A stretch of DNA of 64,000 nucleotides from Kudoa neothunni. Lineage: Eukaryota; Cnidaria. Positions 34,855 to 46,748 of this stretch are shown piece after piece (the first letter of the stretch is position 1; each line of letters begins with the position of its first letter). The stretch is from assembly GCA_964304625.1 (NCBI GenBank), contig OZ199840.1, forward strand, positions 2,294,001-2,358,000, read 5' to 3'. Made by a program: the position numbers and the translations under genes. Under the pieces are notes generated by a model, which made no database searches, had not been told where the DNA came from, and saw only the letters and a list, made by a program, of their open reading frames with translations.

Positions 34855-37800
34855 AGTAAGATCCATAAAGATAAGAAAATGATAGCATAGCCAGTTACCG
34901 TAATATCTCCCTATAAACTAAACTATATTTTTGGTCCGACCATTCATTTGGAGAAAAACTGTATAAATTGTATTTGGAACCTACCCTGGAGTTGGCGACA
35001 TACAACTGCCCATGAGAAAAACACGGTTCCTCAAAATTTAAACTGGCAACTTTGAAGGTTTCCCCCTGGGTCTTATTTATGGACATTTCAAAGCATGGTT
35101 TGATGGGAAATTGCAGTCTCCTAAAATTAAAGGTGGCGTCTGAAGGAGCAATCGGAATATTTACATTCTCTTAGGCACAACCAGTTACGATAGTGGCCAA
35201 AATAAGATAAGACATTAGCGACTTTACCATTAAACGAGTGCCGTTACACAACCTTGGTGAATCCAAACTTCTTAGCAATATAATTGGAATGGCTAACTTT
35301 AGAAGTATCTTGTGCGAAGGAACCCCCGAAAGCTCTAGAGTCTAGACTGTTGAGGAATTCAACAGGGAATTGACACACTGATATTTGTTCACAACAGTGA
35401 CATATGGTTTATACACTGAAGAGTCGCCTGGAATAAGACGAATCAATCTATCATTGATTTTGTTTACGGAATGGTTTGTGGGGGTTTAGATAGTTCGTTC
35501 CGAGAGCCAATTTGAGTACGAAAAGTTTGTTTGTATTTCTAGTAAAATACGGTCTATCAATTCATCCATGAACAAAACCAGGTTTGACACGGAGCATAGA
35601 GGATACATCCATCGGACTCAATGGTAAGTTGATCATCGCCTATCCGTAGTATTTCTGAAATAAATTGACTAGTTTCTTATTCGTTGCTGATTTGCACTCA
35701 AATATTGGCAGTGAGTTGGATGGTTTAACGTTTGCCCACGTGGAAGAGAACTTTATGGAACATTTTACTAGGTCATATCTTGTACCTCTCGTTATTAAGG
35801 GTAGAGTTTAACTAAAATCGCCGGACAAAATCATTGTGATTCCGCCAAATGGAATGTTTTTGTATGTTAAATCCCTTATTCTTCTATTTAAAGCTACGAA
35901 AAACACTCTGTTTGCCAACGTGCATTCATCCCATATGATGATCGTGCATCTGGTCAACAATTGGGACAAACCTGCCTCCTTGCTGATTGCACATACTTCG
36001 GCTCCATCACCCTTAATCGTGATTAGCAACATAAATATACTGTGGGCCGTGCCATTCCCTGATAATAAAGTGGCTGCAATACCCGGAGAAGCAACAGCGA
36101 GAAAATTTTAGAATCTATTCTTAATTCGGCAAATAAATGGTTTGACACTAATGTCTGACCTATACTACCTGGTGCACCAAAAAAAAACGTTACAAACACC
36201 TATATTGTAATAAATGCTCCCCAACACTGTTTTGAATGCAAATCGTCGGTCAGTTGTCAGTTTCGTCTTGTTTATTTCTACAAACTCGGATAATTGTTCA
36301 GTGTTGTAGGTTAATTCTCTCTGGATTTCGTTTGGAAGAGAGGCGCAAAACGTTTTGTCCAAATGAGGAAATCCGTATGAATTTAACATTACTCCATCCA
36401 TTTGAATTAAGTGTTGTCTGTGTCAATTAGGGTCATGTTAAAAATGTCAGAATTAAAAATCACCTTTGGCATTAAACTGGTTTGTTACAGTTGATACCGC
36501 TAACCTTCCGACATAGGTTTCCTAAAAAGTAACCACAGTTTATGAAGCTGGCGCATTTCGCAATTTCTGATCAACTGTGCGAATAATTTTCGTAATTGAC
36601 GTGGACTGTTTGCATGAGCAGCTTCCCTTAATATACATTCTCAGTGGTTGTTTCCCTTCAACAAATCACTTTCATTGCACGCTTCAAGGAATATTGGATA
36701 TACCTGGCCGTGAACCTTTTTATGATTTTCAAAAGTTTTAGGCCCATTTACACAATGGAGCAACATCCTCAAATAAAAACATTCTTGATGTGAAAGATGT
36801 ACACTGTAAACTCTTCCTATTGTAGAGTCGAATCGTATGCCTGGATGGCCTTCAACTGGACATCCTCTTTTCCCAATGCCAAACTATTATCCGACCATAT
36901 GTAATAAGATGAGACAGAGCGAATTCGTCATTCTGGCATAGGCTGAAAAAGCGGTTAATCTCGTGTCCCTTTGGATTTTGTAACCGATTCAACAAAGTTT
37001 CGTCGGTGAAATAAATACGCTGACCGTTCTCCGAAATCCCTCACTACTGCTTATGTAGCGACCAGGCTGGTAATTGGAAACTTCATCCAAACGATCTTCT
37101 TGATTAGCAGCAAACATGGTCGCATCAAAACCTTTGTTTACATACTTGCATATATATTTGGGGGTCTTGACTGAATTGTAATACTCTACATTAATATGAG
37201 TATTGAAAATCTTCGTCAACAAAGGACAATAGGGAACAATCCACTTATTTTCTATGATGATTTCCCTATCGTTGTTCAGATGGATTGACGCCCGAAAACC
37301 CCATCTTCAGGTTTTCTTCTGTAAACATGATATCTTTCAGTATTCGTCTGGGATAGTTTTTGGTGCATTCTCTCTGATCATACATTCACGGGCTTTTTGG
37401 ATTCAACGCACCACAGAGACCATGGTTGTTCTTACAATCTGGAGCAATACTGGATCTACACCTGGGTCTGGTAATTCGTTCGATATGAATTTGTCGATAT
37501 CATTGGAACGCAGTTTCTGGTTCATCTAGACCAATATATGAGCGTGTGGAAGCCCTCTTTTCTGTCACTCAATACTATACATATAACACTGAATTTCACC
37601 ATAAAACTTCAATTTATGAATTAAAATCATCAAAACATTTAACTTCAAGTTGAATACTCTATCTACTATGTCCAGTCTCTCTTTAGATGCTTGGCCAGGA
37701 AATAACTCTTCATTCAGTTAGCTCCAAAATGGATTACATGTGAATGTTATAAATAGGTCTGGCCCTCTAAAACATCGAACGTAGGTCATGGCAAGTGTCA

Positions 37801-40035
37801 TGTACATAATCTCTTCTTTTAACAACGTTAAGTATTATAACCTCCTCCCAGCTCCAAAGTACAACACTTAACTTTTTCCTAGCAACCGACTAATGTGATT
37901 CATAATCATCGTAAATGATTCTTCCCAATATTCAACAAATAGAAATACTCATTCCTTAACATCCATTTCATAACCTTATCCTACAAGACGCCGGTAAATG
38001 AATATCTCCAAACATCACGTATTCCACGACGAGTTCACGCCACAACGCGGGTTGCTTCAATACAAAAATGTAGCATTTAAACATTGTAGTAATTTATCAT
38101 TAGTCTAATCCCCTTTGTTGTTTTACTTTCAAACTGTTTTCTTTTACTGGCGCTAGCATTCATAACTTAGTTACAACAACAGGCTGCATTTTCACGTTCA
38201 TATAGCATGGTGAACCTACGAAAGCGAAAGTCGACGGCGAAATGTACAATCATCCCGCCCATTTATTTCACCGTCGCTACTAATGCTATCAATTAAATTG
38301 ATGCAAGATTCAACACGAAGTTAATCTTGTTTCGCTCTGATAAAACAAAGTCTCTCTGATTCCATCTTCCAAACATACCTACAGCATATTGTAGGAATAA
38401 TATCCCAAAGTGATGAAGCATGTTAAAACTATTTTCCCTTTCCATAAAATAAAAAGAATATAAATCCTTACCTGTAGCACTTTCGTTTGCGTCAATCTGT
38501 AGAATACGAAAATGGTAACCATCTTGACCATAGACATTAGTTAATGGATATTGCAAAACATAATGCGATCTGTATGTTTCGCTTATCCTCTGAAGTTTGT
38601 TGTTTGTACTCCTCAAAACAATATCCCTCGTACAATGCTGCTCATCCGACATTGCGATGGCCACCTCATTTCAGGTTGGAGAGTTGTATTTTCTCTCATT
38701 TTCTCCTTGTAGAAGCTTGTCAGAGTTTATAATTATATCAAAATCAGAAGACGGGTGCATTTCTAAGTCATGCCTAAAACTGTGGATGTAGCTAGTGTGT
38801 CTGTGTAACATACATATCTTGAAGCGCTAAAATAATATCATGCCTATGCTAGAGATACATATTGGATCGATTTTGAGCTTGAAAATACATGTTTTGTACG
38901 AAATATAATCGCAAGAATTTCGTTCCTCATTTTCAGAAGTCAATAGCGATTCAATTCGATGACACATTCGACCGTGAACCTTGAAAGTAAAGTAGGCATG
39001 AATCTGTCCCTACAAATTACGTTCGCTCCAAAAGATGTCATCTGGAAAGTGCAGTTGTATTTTCGGATATTTTGTAGCAAGTGTCTTGAAATTCCGGAGT
39101 CTATAGAAAATGAGATGAATCAGGTAGTGTGTCCAAAATAACATTACCGCCGGAACAACACAACCGTGGATTCGTTTATTCACTTCTTAGCACGACATTT
39201 TTGGCAAATTTTCCAAATTGTAATATTCGTTTCATTTCCATGTTGTAGCAGAGGTCGTAATGCAAAGCGACCATATTCCAAGTATCATCAGGCATACTTC
39301 GCGTTTGTTGACCTAATAGAACAGGAGTGTAATAAGGGTCAGGTACAAATTTACTGTCTGATCCTGTATTGTGTTTATTTATAGGTGACACTGCAGGACT
39401 CTGTTGAGTCGTCTCATGTACACGTCGATTTCTATTGCTTACTCTATTTGCTTCTCGTCTCCGTTCTCTTTGCTTGTCGGTTTCTTGTTAAAGGCGTAAA
39501 CGTCGGCAATTACGTTGTGAGTGTTGGTGTGACCCTGAGAAGAAATAGACGCATGTGGATTTCGATTTGAAATATGCATTCACTGCGATTCTAAATCACA
39601 CTCAGGCCATATTGTTGTTTCCACAACTCTCCTCTCTTGTATTCGCCTAGTTCGTCGTAGCGATGAATGATTCGATGAATTTTGCATATTTTATTGTCTA
39701 CCCATGTGAACAGTCTAATCGAAAGCGGGGTTGAATGTGCGATGTCTTGGTGTGTATAGTCAAAAATATGGTTGACTCTGTAAAAAATTAGGGGTGCGAT
39801 CGAATGATATAGTTTACTTACCAACAATTTATTCAAAAACAAATGTTTAGAGGGGGACAAGAAGAAATTTCCATTGCATAATATTAGAGTGTAAGACGCA
39901 GAACATCAATATTAAAGTGATTGGAGGTGGAAGATTTTAGGCGAAATAATAAAGAATTAATTCAATTAATAGATTGATAAAAAATTATGGAGTCATGAGA
40001 TGCAAACGTTATTTAAACTTTCAACGTACTTTATT
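34855..40035 (-). mobile_element. Decayed coding Helitron (Rep/helicase)
   Basis: A nearly full coding Helitron on the minus strand. Its 5' portion (38000-40035) is duplicated in inverted orientation at 17865-19880. The right edge is next to a TCTATATATATAAAG word at 40044, which is the 5' end of a family A miniature on the other strand. The left edge of coding similarity is 34895. The probable 3' terminus is at 33422. It carries a RepHel protein broken by many stops and frame changes, so it cannot move itself. Confidence 0.8.
34895..39860 (-). pseudogene. Helitron Rep-helicase (RepHel) pseudogene
   Basis: Read on the minus strand. The N-terminal domain includes 39391-39176 (NTGSDSKFVPDPYYTPV, DDTWNMVALHYDLCYNM) and 38664-38293 (QHCTRDIVLRSTNNKL, YPLTNVYGQDGYHF). 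A CFRGPDLFITFTCNPFW segment near 37780 precedes the HUH nuclease motif KRGLPHAHIL near 37545. The two-Tyr Rep motif appears as KYICKYVNKG near 37145. The PIF1-type helicase part follows: AATLLSGNGTAHS near 36060, Walker B IIWDECT near 35945, GGITMILSGDF near 35820, and the last motif SHGQLYVANSRVGS near 35010. These are all parts of the rolling-circle transposase. Many stops separate them. Confidence 0.8.
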
Positions 40036-40043
40036 AAATTTAA

Positions 40044-40828
40044 TCTATATATATAAAGTAGTAGTGTCTGTGTGTGCATTAATCTTCTCTTCATACAGAG
40101 ACTTTTTAGACTATTTGAATTTCTTAGTATACTTTAAAAAAATACCAAGAGGTTGCCTGCTTTCTTATAAAGTGGTTAATTTGTAGTGTAAACTTAGTTC
40201 AAACAGATTAGCGCTGATGACAATGAGATTACCACTGCACATGATACGCTATAATGTTCAATGATATTCGTAGATAACTCTAATTTTCTGTATTTATATA
40301 CAACTGAAACTTTGAAAGTTTACTCTTTTCTACTTTTGAACGTACTTAAGACTAATTACAACATTTGTTCGTGCGTGGGCGGGGTTTCTGTGCAAACAAA
40401 GATTTGTTGCTTAAACGGGAAATTAATAAATCAATACGCTTGAATATATTATTCACTTTGCACGTTTAGTTAAAGATAAAAAGTTATATTTTTTTAAATA
40501 AACATAAAATTGTGTTAGAACGTTTTGATTAAGTAAAACATTGTTAACAAACTTTTAGATTAGTTAGTTCATCGACGGGTTGGGTAAAACGATTAATACG
40601 CCTCATGATTTGTAAGAACTTATGGTTTCTAAATGAAAATAAAGTCCGGTGACGAAGAAAGTGATGATGATCGGGTCATTGCTGTTTATTTCGATTATGG
40701 TTGTTCTAGAAAGGTCGATAAGATAATTATAATTGACTTTGAACTTAAAATAACCTTCGCCCGCTCACGGCTTTTATCAGGGTGGCCGGGCAAGGAAACC
40801 AAAGCGAAGCGGGGGTTTTTGCGCTAGT
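40044..40828 (+). mobile_element. Helitron miniature, family A (long form)
   Basis: Starts TCTATATATATAAAGTAGTA, a 5' end typical of animal Helitrons, and ends with the hairpin block and GCGCTAGT at 40828. The interior matches both arms of the palindrome at 12222-13402. A short open frame at 40633-40827 runs into the terminus and is not a gene. Confidence 0.7.
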
Positions 40829-41927
40829 ATGTATATATATAAAGGAGGACTGTCGGTATGTTTGTGTGTGTATGCCCCTAAGTACGCAAGTGCGGATAAC
40901 TTTTTCCCTAAAGAGATAGTCATATATAAAATTTTTATAAATTTGTGATATTTAAAAAATCGTTTAATTGTTTTCGGACTACTAAAGTTTCCAAATGGTA
41001 TTTATGAAATAGTGATTTTGTCGATTTAAAGTTGTTTATCGGATTACATGAGTTCAATTATAGGATTATCGTTTGCTTATGTTATGGTGATGGTCGGTTG
41101 AAGTTGACTATCTCCCTTATATACTCTATCATATGTTAATTGAATGATGCCATCTGTCTTTACATATAAGATTTATGCGTTTATTTTATTGTTTGCACAA
41201 ATAAATTCCTTATATCAGGAGTTTTAATGTAATTGACTTGATAACCACATTTTGAAGGCTCTATCAATGGATTTAGATATGAAAAAATGTCAATATTTGC
41301 ATTATTATTTAGTTGGTTATATGTTTTATAATCAGATAGATTGAAACACTATAACGCAAGTATTGTGTCCGTAGATTTCATTGAAACCGTCCGTTATGTT
41401 GAACTTTCAGTGATTCAATTAAGTGCAGATGGTTATTTCATCCGATTATTTTAATTATTTGTTATAAAAAGCGCATTAGAATTTTTGCGGAACAAAGGAT
41501 ATTAATTTTAGCAATATTAATTAATTTTCATACGTTTTCTTCTATCTCCATTACTTTCTCCATTTTTTTATCTCTTAAAAAGTTAATGGTACACGCAGTT
41601 ATCGAACGGGCCACAATTCAACTTTTAAAAATCCTCCGGCAAAAAAATAACGTTTTAGATAACACTTAAACGGTATTTAAACAATTCAGGAATGAAAAAA
41701 ATACGATGCTGACCTTAACTTATTTAGCGTTAGTGCCGAGCCACGAAATCTTAAATGAACATAATTTAAACTTCATAATCAAAATCGTTAAAGTATATTG
41801 CTTAAATTTTTTTATTTATTTTGCATCTATGGGTTAATTTTAGGTTTTAATATATTTTTCGAATATTGTTAAGAAACGCGTATCTATGCGAAATCTTCCC
41901 CAAGCAACGCTGGGCAGTTTCGCTAGT
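40829..41927 (+). mobile_element. Helitron miniature, family B (long form)
   Basis: Begins at the family A terminus (ATGTATATATATAAAGGAGG) and ends AACGCTGGGCAGTTTCGCTAGT at 41927. It matches 16223-17023 with extra internal sequence. It is noncoding. The A-then-B order is the same as at 15940-17023. Confidence 0.7.
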
Positions 41928-42289
41928 TAATAGTTAATTTCTACATTTATTATCAAAAAAACGCTTATTATAGATATATATATATATATATTTTATTTAA
42001 TGTAATTTAATAAGTGTAAAAATACTGGAGATAATCTATTTTATTTTATAAATTTTTGTACTTGTTTTTTATTTTTTAAAAGAAAACTTTTTGTCCACTA
42101 AAATTGTTTCAATTTATTTTTTAAAGTTAGGTTATTTTTAATTTTTAGGTTTTATATTGTTCAGTGTGTTGAACAAATTAATATTTATTTATCTCCCATA
42201 TAAGAAATTAATTTGTCCGTAATAATATCAATAATACAAAAATACACAAAATCTATATTATGAATAACATGCCTGTTAATTATTATATA

Positions 42290-44173
42290 GGGTTTCTCAA
42301 TTGAACTCGGCGCCATTTTGGTTCCAACAATAGTTCATATTTGAACATTAATGATATTTTTAGTAAACGTTTATTAGTTATTCCCGTAAAAAAAAATAAA
42401 TAAATATCAATGGAAAACACATAATATATTACATGTTAAAAACAAGTTTAATTCGATTTCCCCAATAAATTTTTGTGTAACCTTTAATAGGTATCATATA
42501 ATAATTCCTCTTTAAAATTTATTTTTAAGAAAATTATATCATAGAAAGAACCAATGTAATATCAACCTTAGACTCAGGAACAAAAGACCTCGTATAATAA
42601 ATACGATCAAAAGATCGAGGCAGCGCATTAAAAATATGGTAAACTGAATATGTTTCTTTCGTATCTCAGATAATGGTCTTATCATCAGAATTCTCTAATT
42701 CTGTCAACCACGTGTGACGTTTTCTGACCGTACTCATTGGTTACTAAAATTGCGTTGTCGCAAAGAAATTTCATAGTGCAATGAATCCAGAAGAGAGAAA
42801 TAACAATTTAATTGAATCTGATGGTTCTATTTCCGATGACAATGAATTTCTAATTATTTTGGAGCCTAAGAAACGAGTTCAACGGAAAACAATATCGTCT
42901 GAACTGAGAAAGCAAATGTTCAACTTTTTTGAAAAGGGGAGGAGTGATACCTATATTGCATCGGAGATGCGTCTGCCTCGGTCTACTGTCTGGTCTATTT
43001 TATCCAAATTCAGGATGAGTAGAACTCTTGAACCGAAACCTAGAGGCGGAAATAGACGACCTGTTCTTTCTCCCGAACAGAAGGAAAAAATAAAGTCCAT
43101 GAGGATTTTGGAATTGTTGTGTCGCTTAGTACAATCGACAGGGTGATTGGACAATTTCACTATACTCTAAAAAACTTAGTGAGAATGCCGGAGAGAAGAA
43201 ACTGCGAAACCACCATTCAAAAAAGAAAGGAATATGCAGAAATGTTCAGGGAGCTGGAAACGACGGTGACTCATGAGAGTATTGTTTTCCTCGATGAAGT
43301 AGGGTTCTCTGTTGTGACGCGACCTAAAAGAGATAGATCGTTAAAAGGAACGTCAGCCTATTGCTTTGTTTCGCTACTAGAAGTAGGAATATTTCTGTTG
43401 TCGCAGCTGTAAATAAAAATGGAATAATTTACAGCAAAATACACGACAAGGCGGTTACAGGGGAGGACTTTAAGAATTCCTGTATAACGAAAGGTGTGCA
43501 TCAATCGATTTTCGTAAAGGATAATGCCAAAATTCATCATTACACGGGATTAAAAGATTTGGTTGTTAGAGAAAATATCCCAATAAGGTATTTACCACCT
43601 TATAACCATTTTCTTAATCCCATAGAAAATGTCTTCTCTGTTTGGATAAACCTGGTCATCCGTAGGCAATCCAAAAATGAAAATGAATTAAGAGTGGCCA
43701 TTAAAGATTGCTTTAAAGAAATTACTCTACAACAATGCGATGGATTCTACCGCAAAATGTTAGGATACATTACCAGGTCATCTCATGGAGAAATTATCTT
43801 AGAATAAAAAATATATAAATATTGGATTTAAAGTTTTGTTGTTTCTATTTATGTAAGAAATTTAGTAACACTATTTAACACCAAACTTAATATGGATATA
43901 CGCTCTAATCTTTAATAATATTTAAAAATATGTTTAAAAGAAAAATAATTATTTAAATTGCAAAACATTAACTTTACAGCACAATGATTCGAGTATGTAG
44001 AGTAGTGTCATCATAATTGTAAGTTACGAGATATGTATATATATATTTTTTTTCTTTTAATTATTCGTTATTAAAAATTAAATTTATAGTTACATCTAAG
44101 TGATTTAAACGTCTAAATATGAATTATTGTTGGAACCAAAATGAAAATGGTGCCGAGTTCAATTGAGAAACCC
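42290..44173 (+). mobile_element. Tc1/mariner-like transposon with about 50-bp terminal inverted repeats
   Basis: Both ends start GGGTTTCTCAATTGAACTCG and continue with CATTTTGGTTCCAACAATA. The right copy carries a few extra bases. They are flanked by TA (42288-42289 and 44174-44175), the target duplication of the IS630-Tc1-mariner group. The element is about 1.88 kb and contains one transposase reading frame in the centre. Confidence 0.9.
42781..43807 (+). pseudogene. Tc1/mariner-like (IS630 superfamily) transposase, frameshifted
   Basis: The N-terminal part (42781-43130) has a helix-turn-helix: SELRKQMFNFFEKGRSDTYI, then LPRSTVWSILSKF. The DDE core has FLDEVGF (first Asp, near 43292), VKDNAKIHH (second Asp, near 43520) and LNPIENVF (Glu, near 43622). 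The reading changes frame near 43110 (KSM to EDFGIVVSLSTIDRVI) and again near 43370. Each time the protein continues cleanly in the next frame, so only two small indels separate it from an open frame. It sits centrally between intact inverted repeats. Intact copies elsewhere in the genome are likely. Confidence 0.85.
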
Positions 44174-44175
44174 TA

Positions 44176-45080
44176 CAAGTTTATATGTAATTATGCTAGA
44201 TTTATATATTATGCAATAACAAGGATTTAATTCAATTTATAGTGATATTCGATAAACTTATTAATGTAACTAATATTAAATCGCATGTTACATCTACTAA
44301 TTATATTAAAGAGAAATATACATGTTTTGGATATTGTGAATTACACAGGCGTGAAGAAATTTTAATATTATAATACATGTATGTAAAATGTTGGCTTAAA
44401 ATTATAAAAAAAATTATTAGAATAAAATTGAAAAAACATGGATTAATTATATTTTAATAATTTAATTGTAAACAAAATCATGCGACATTATTCAGTGGAT
44501 GACACTTAATAATGTCTGCAGCTAGAATTTGGAATAATTGATTTCATAAGTTACCTTTCTTATATAATAACTTTTTCAAGCAAAAAATTATTTTTCCAAA
44601 ATATATTTTTTTATCTTATACTAGTAGGTTAGAGGTAACGTGAAATAATTAATTGATGATGAATATGCTTGCTTAAAGACGTAAAAACCGTATATTTTCT
44701 GTCTATTCTAATTACAGACTTAGTCAAATCTAAACCTTTCTCAGTTAAATTTTTATTTGACCCAACTTAATTAAACGCTTTAAGTTTCAAACAAGCTAAA
44801 ATTGAACAATTGGAATATGCTAACTTTAATATTATATTTTTTGTTAAATATTGAAATGTTTCTTTAACTTAATCTTAAAATATTTCAAAATATCAAAATT
44901 TAGTGAATATGATAATTGATACCATTAAGATCACTTAACGTTGTGTCTTTTATAGAGCTAAATATTCTCGCAACATCACGCAAATTTATGAGAAGACAAT
45001 AACTATTAATTAAAATTATATATGCTTTTAATTTGTCTAATTAATTTGGTTGCGAGTTTGTCTTGGCCGACTCTTCGAAA
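44176..45080. other. AT-rich spacer
   Basis: No coding frame, terminal repeat or similarity to other parts of the window was found here. Confidence 0.4.
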
Positions 45081-45087
45081 GCATCAT

Positions 45088-45780
45088 TCAGATATATATG
45101 TAGAAATCATATTTTATTGTTGGTGATGCTTCTATACTTCCGTTTGAAGACACTCCGTGTACCTTCAATCCGGTCAGTGTGTACAACTGTCGAGGAGACA
45201 AATTCATTGTCGTGAATAACGGTCTCATGAAGATACCCAAGTTTGTGTAATCATGCGTAACCACGCCATCCACCGGAATGACTTATGGACCATTTTTTAA
45301 CATGATTGGTGATGATATTTTCTAATGTAGCATAATCCCTTTTTTTAGTCTCTACCATAAAAACATTTTCCATTTTTATCAATGTCATCTACAATCCAGA
45401 CACTTTGGTTTTATAGAATTCTGCCAACGCCGAATTTCCTTTTACAAATGAGGCTTTCATCGATCTGAATTTTAATTCCAGGACCTCCAATTTTGATCGG
45501 GTTTTCCAAAAAATAAGAGAGGCACACGTCTCTTAGAAAATTTTTTCCAATCGACTACTGTATTGGCAGACCCAATGTCACATTGTCTCATACGTCATTC
45601 TTGGGTCGTTACACCTCTACACCTCTACTCCACAAATATATAAATTTTATGAGGGAATATAAAAAGAGGTGCGAATTCGAAAAAATTGACTCAGCTCTTA
45701 ATGGGGATTCTCGGTGGCAATTTTTCCTCTTGCAAAGGAAGCTATATCCATCCAAAGAGGATTTCCTTAGATATAATCTA
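45088..45780 (-). pseudogene. Merlin transposase remnant
   Basis: Minus-strand ISXO2-like transposase. A zinc-ribbon N-terminus near 45770-45640 (GYSFLCKRKNCHRE, SNSHLFLYSLIKFIYLW) is followed by the DDE part near 45510-45420 (GGPGIKIQIDES-like, CKRKFGVGRI, VWIVDDIDKNGKC) and a degraded C-terminal part to 45088. Stops interrupt it. The order and motifs match the copy at 61333-62074. Confidence 0.7.
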
Positions 45781-45782
45781 TC

Positions 45783-45870
45783 TTCTATATATATATATAT
45801 ATGAAGCTCTTATGTCTGTCAGTGTGTGTGTTTGCAGCGGTTCGCATGTGCAATGGACAAACTTTCTTTA
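45783..45870 (+). mobile_element. Helitron-like 5' end
   Basis: TCTATATATATATATATATG followed by GTCTGTCAGTGTGTGTGTTT resembles the starts of the Helitron miniatures at 40044 and 40829. No CTAGT 3' end was located nearby, so the element is truncated or the call is wrong. Confidence 0.3.
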
Positions 45871-45929
45871 AATACAGCTTTTAGTATACATTTGAATAGA
45901 TGATACCATTAATAAAAATCTTTCATTTA

Positions 45930-46748
45930 CTTAGAAGTATAAATATAATCAATACTGCAGTTAGATGTAAGGTATTTTCCGGTTGTCTACTCAAATAGCA
46001 GATAAAAAATACCTGTATAGTATTTAATAGTTGTTTGCTTCATAGTGATACTCGATTAGAATGAACATTTTACTCATTGTATAGAAAAAGAGTCTCTTGA
46101 TTATGATGTAGGATGTTCTAAAATTTTTACATATGTCTGTTAGGAGTTACTCTAAGACAAATAAAACTATTAACGTCACATTTACAAGAGATATTGCATA
46201 TCCCTTAAAATTTTAAACATAAATAAGTTATTTGGGATGTGTTTTCTCTTTTCAAACGTTATGGGTATAGTTAAGCAAAATAGATTATGATCATTTTAAA
46301 TAAAACACATAATTAGAGATTATAAGTTGTTGTCATGTTGGAATAATTTGGGTCTCTATACGAATTCTAAAAACTATGTAGGATGTGCGTAGAGTTTTCA
46401 AATAATTAAATTTTTGTGATAACATCAATGGAAATTATGCTCCATTGGAATTGCTGAGATGTAAATATTTCTTTTTACCAAATATGTCGATTGAGATTGA
46501 AACTCTATTCGTCTTTTTGATAAGTGTTTATTCATTTTTTGGGTTTTCCATGCGCTTAAGATAGTTTTGATCTCTCCACAACTATTTAACTATCATCATT
46601 TAATGAAACTAAATTTTTACTTCGGTGGCACAAATTCCATATCTTATAATAAGTATTTTAAGGTTTTATAGTTGTAAACTAATAATTGATATTTACCAAT
46701 TAATACAAGAAATACAAGTAAAACCTTTGGCATATTAACTTTGCTCAT
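45930..46748 (-). CDS. Second ADAM-like gene, 5' exons only
   Basis: The start at 46748 opens an exon reading [17 protein letters not shown], nearly identical to the signal peptide of the ADAM-mucin gene. It is followed by the same small exon (MEFVPP) and a third exon with [11 protein letters not shown]. Here the third exon continues longer (KMNKHLSKRRIEFQSQSTYL). Further protein-like stretches follow: TFEKRKHIPNNLFMFKILRD near 46258-46175 and TTGKYLTSNCSIDYIYTS near 45990-45935. These could be prodomain exons, though I cannot confirm that. No metalloprotease or disintegrin exons lie to the left, where Helitron and Merlin sequence takes over. It is either a truncated paralogue or a gene interrupted by insertions. 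Confidence 0.5.

Noticed and set aside
40633-40827. Short frame KSGDEESDDDRVIAVYFDYG
   Set aside because: Lies at the 3' end of a noncoding Helitron miniature. Its relative in the palindrome is also within the repeat.
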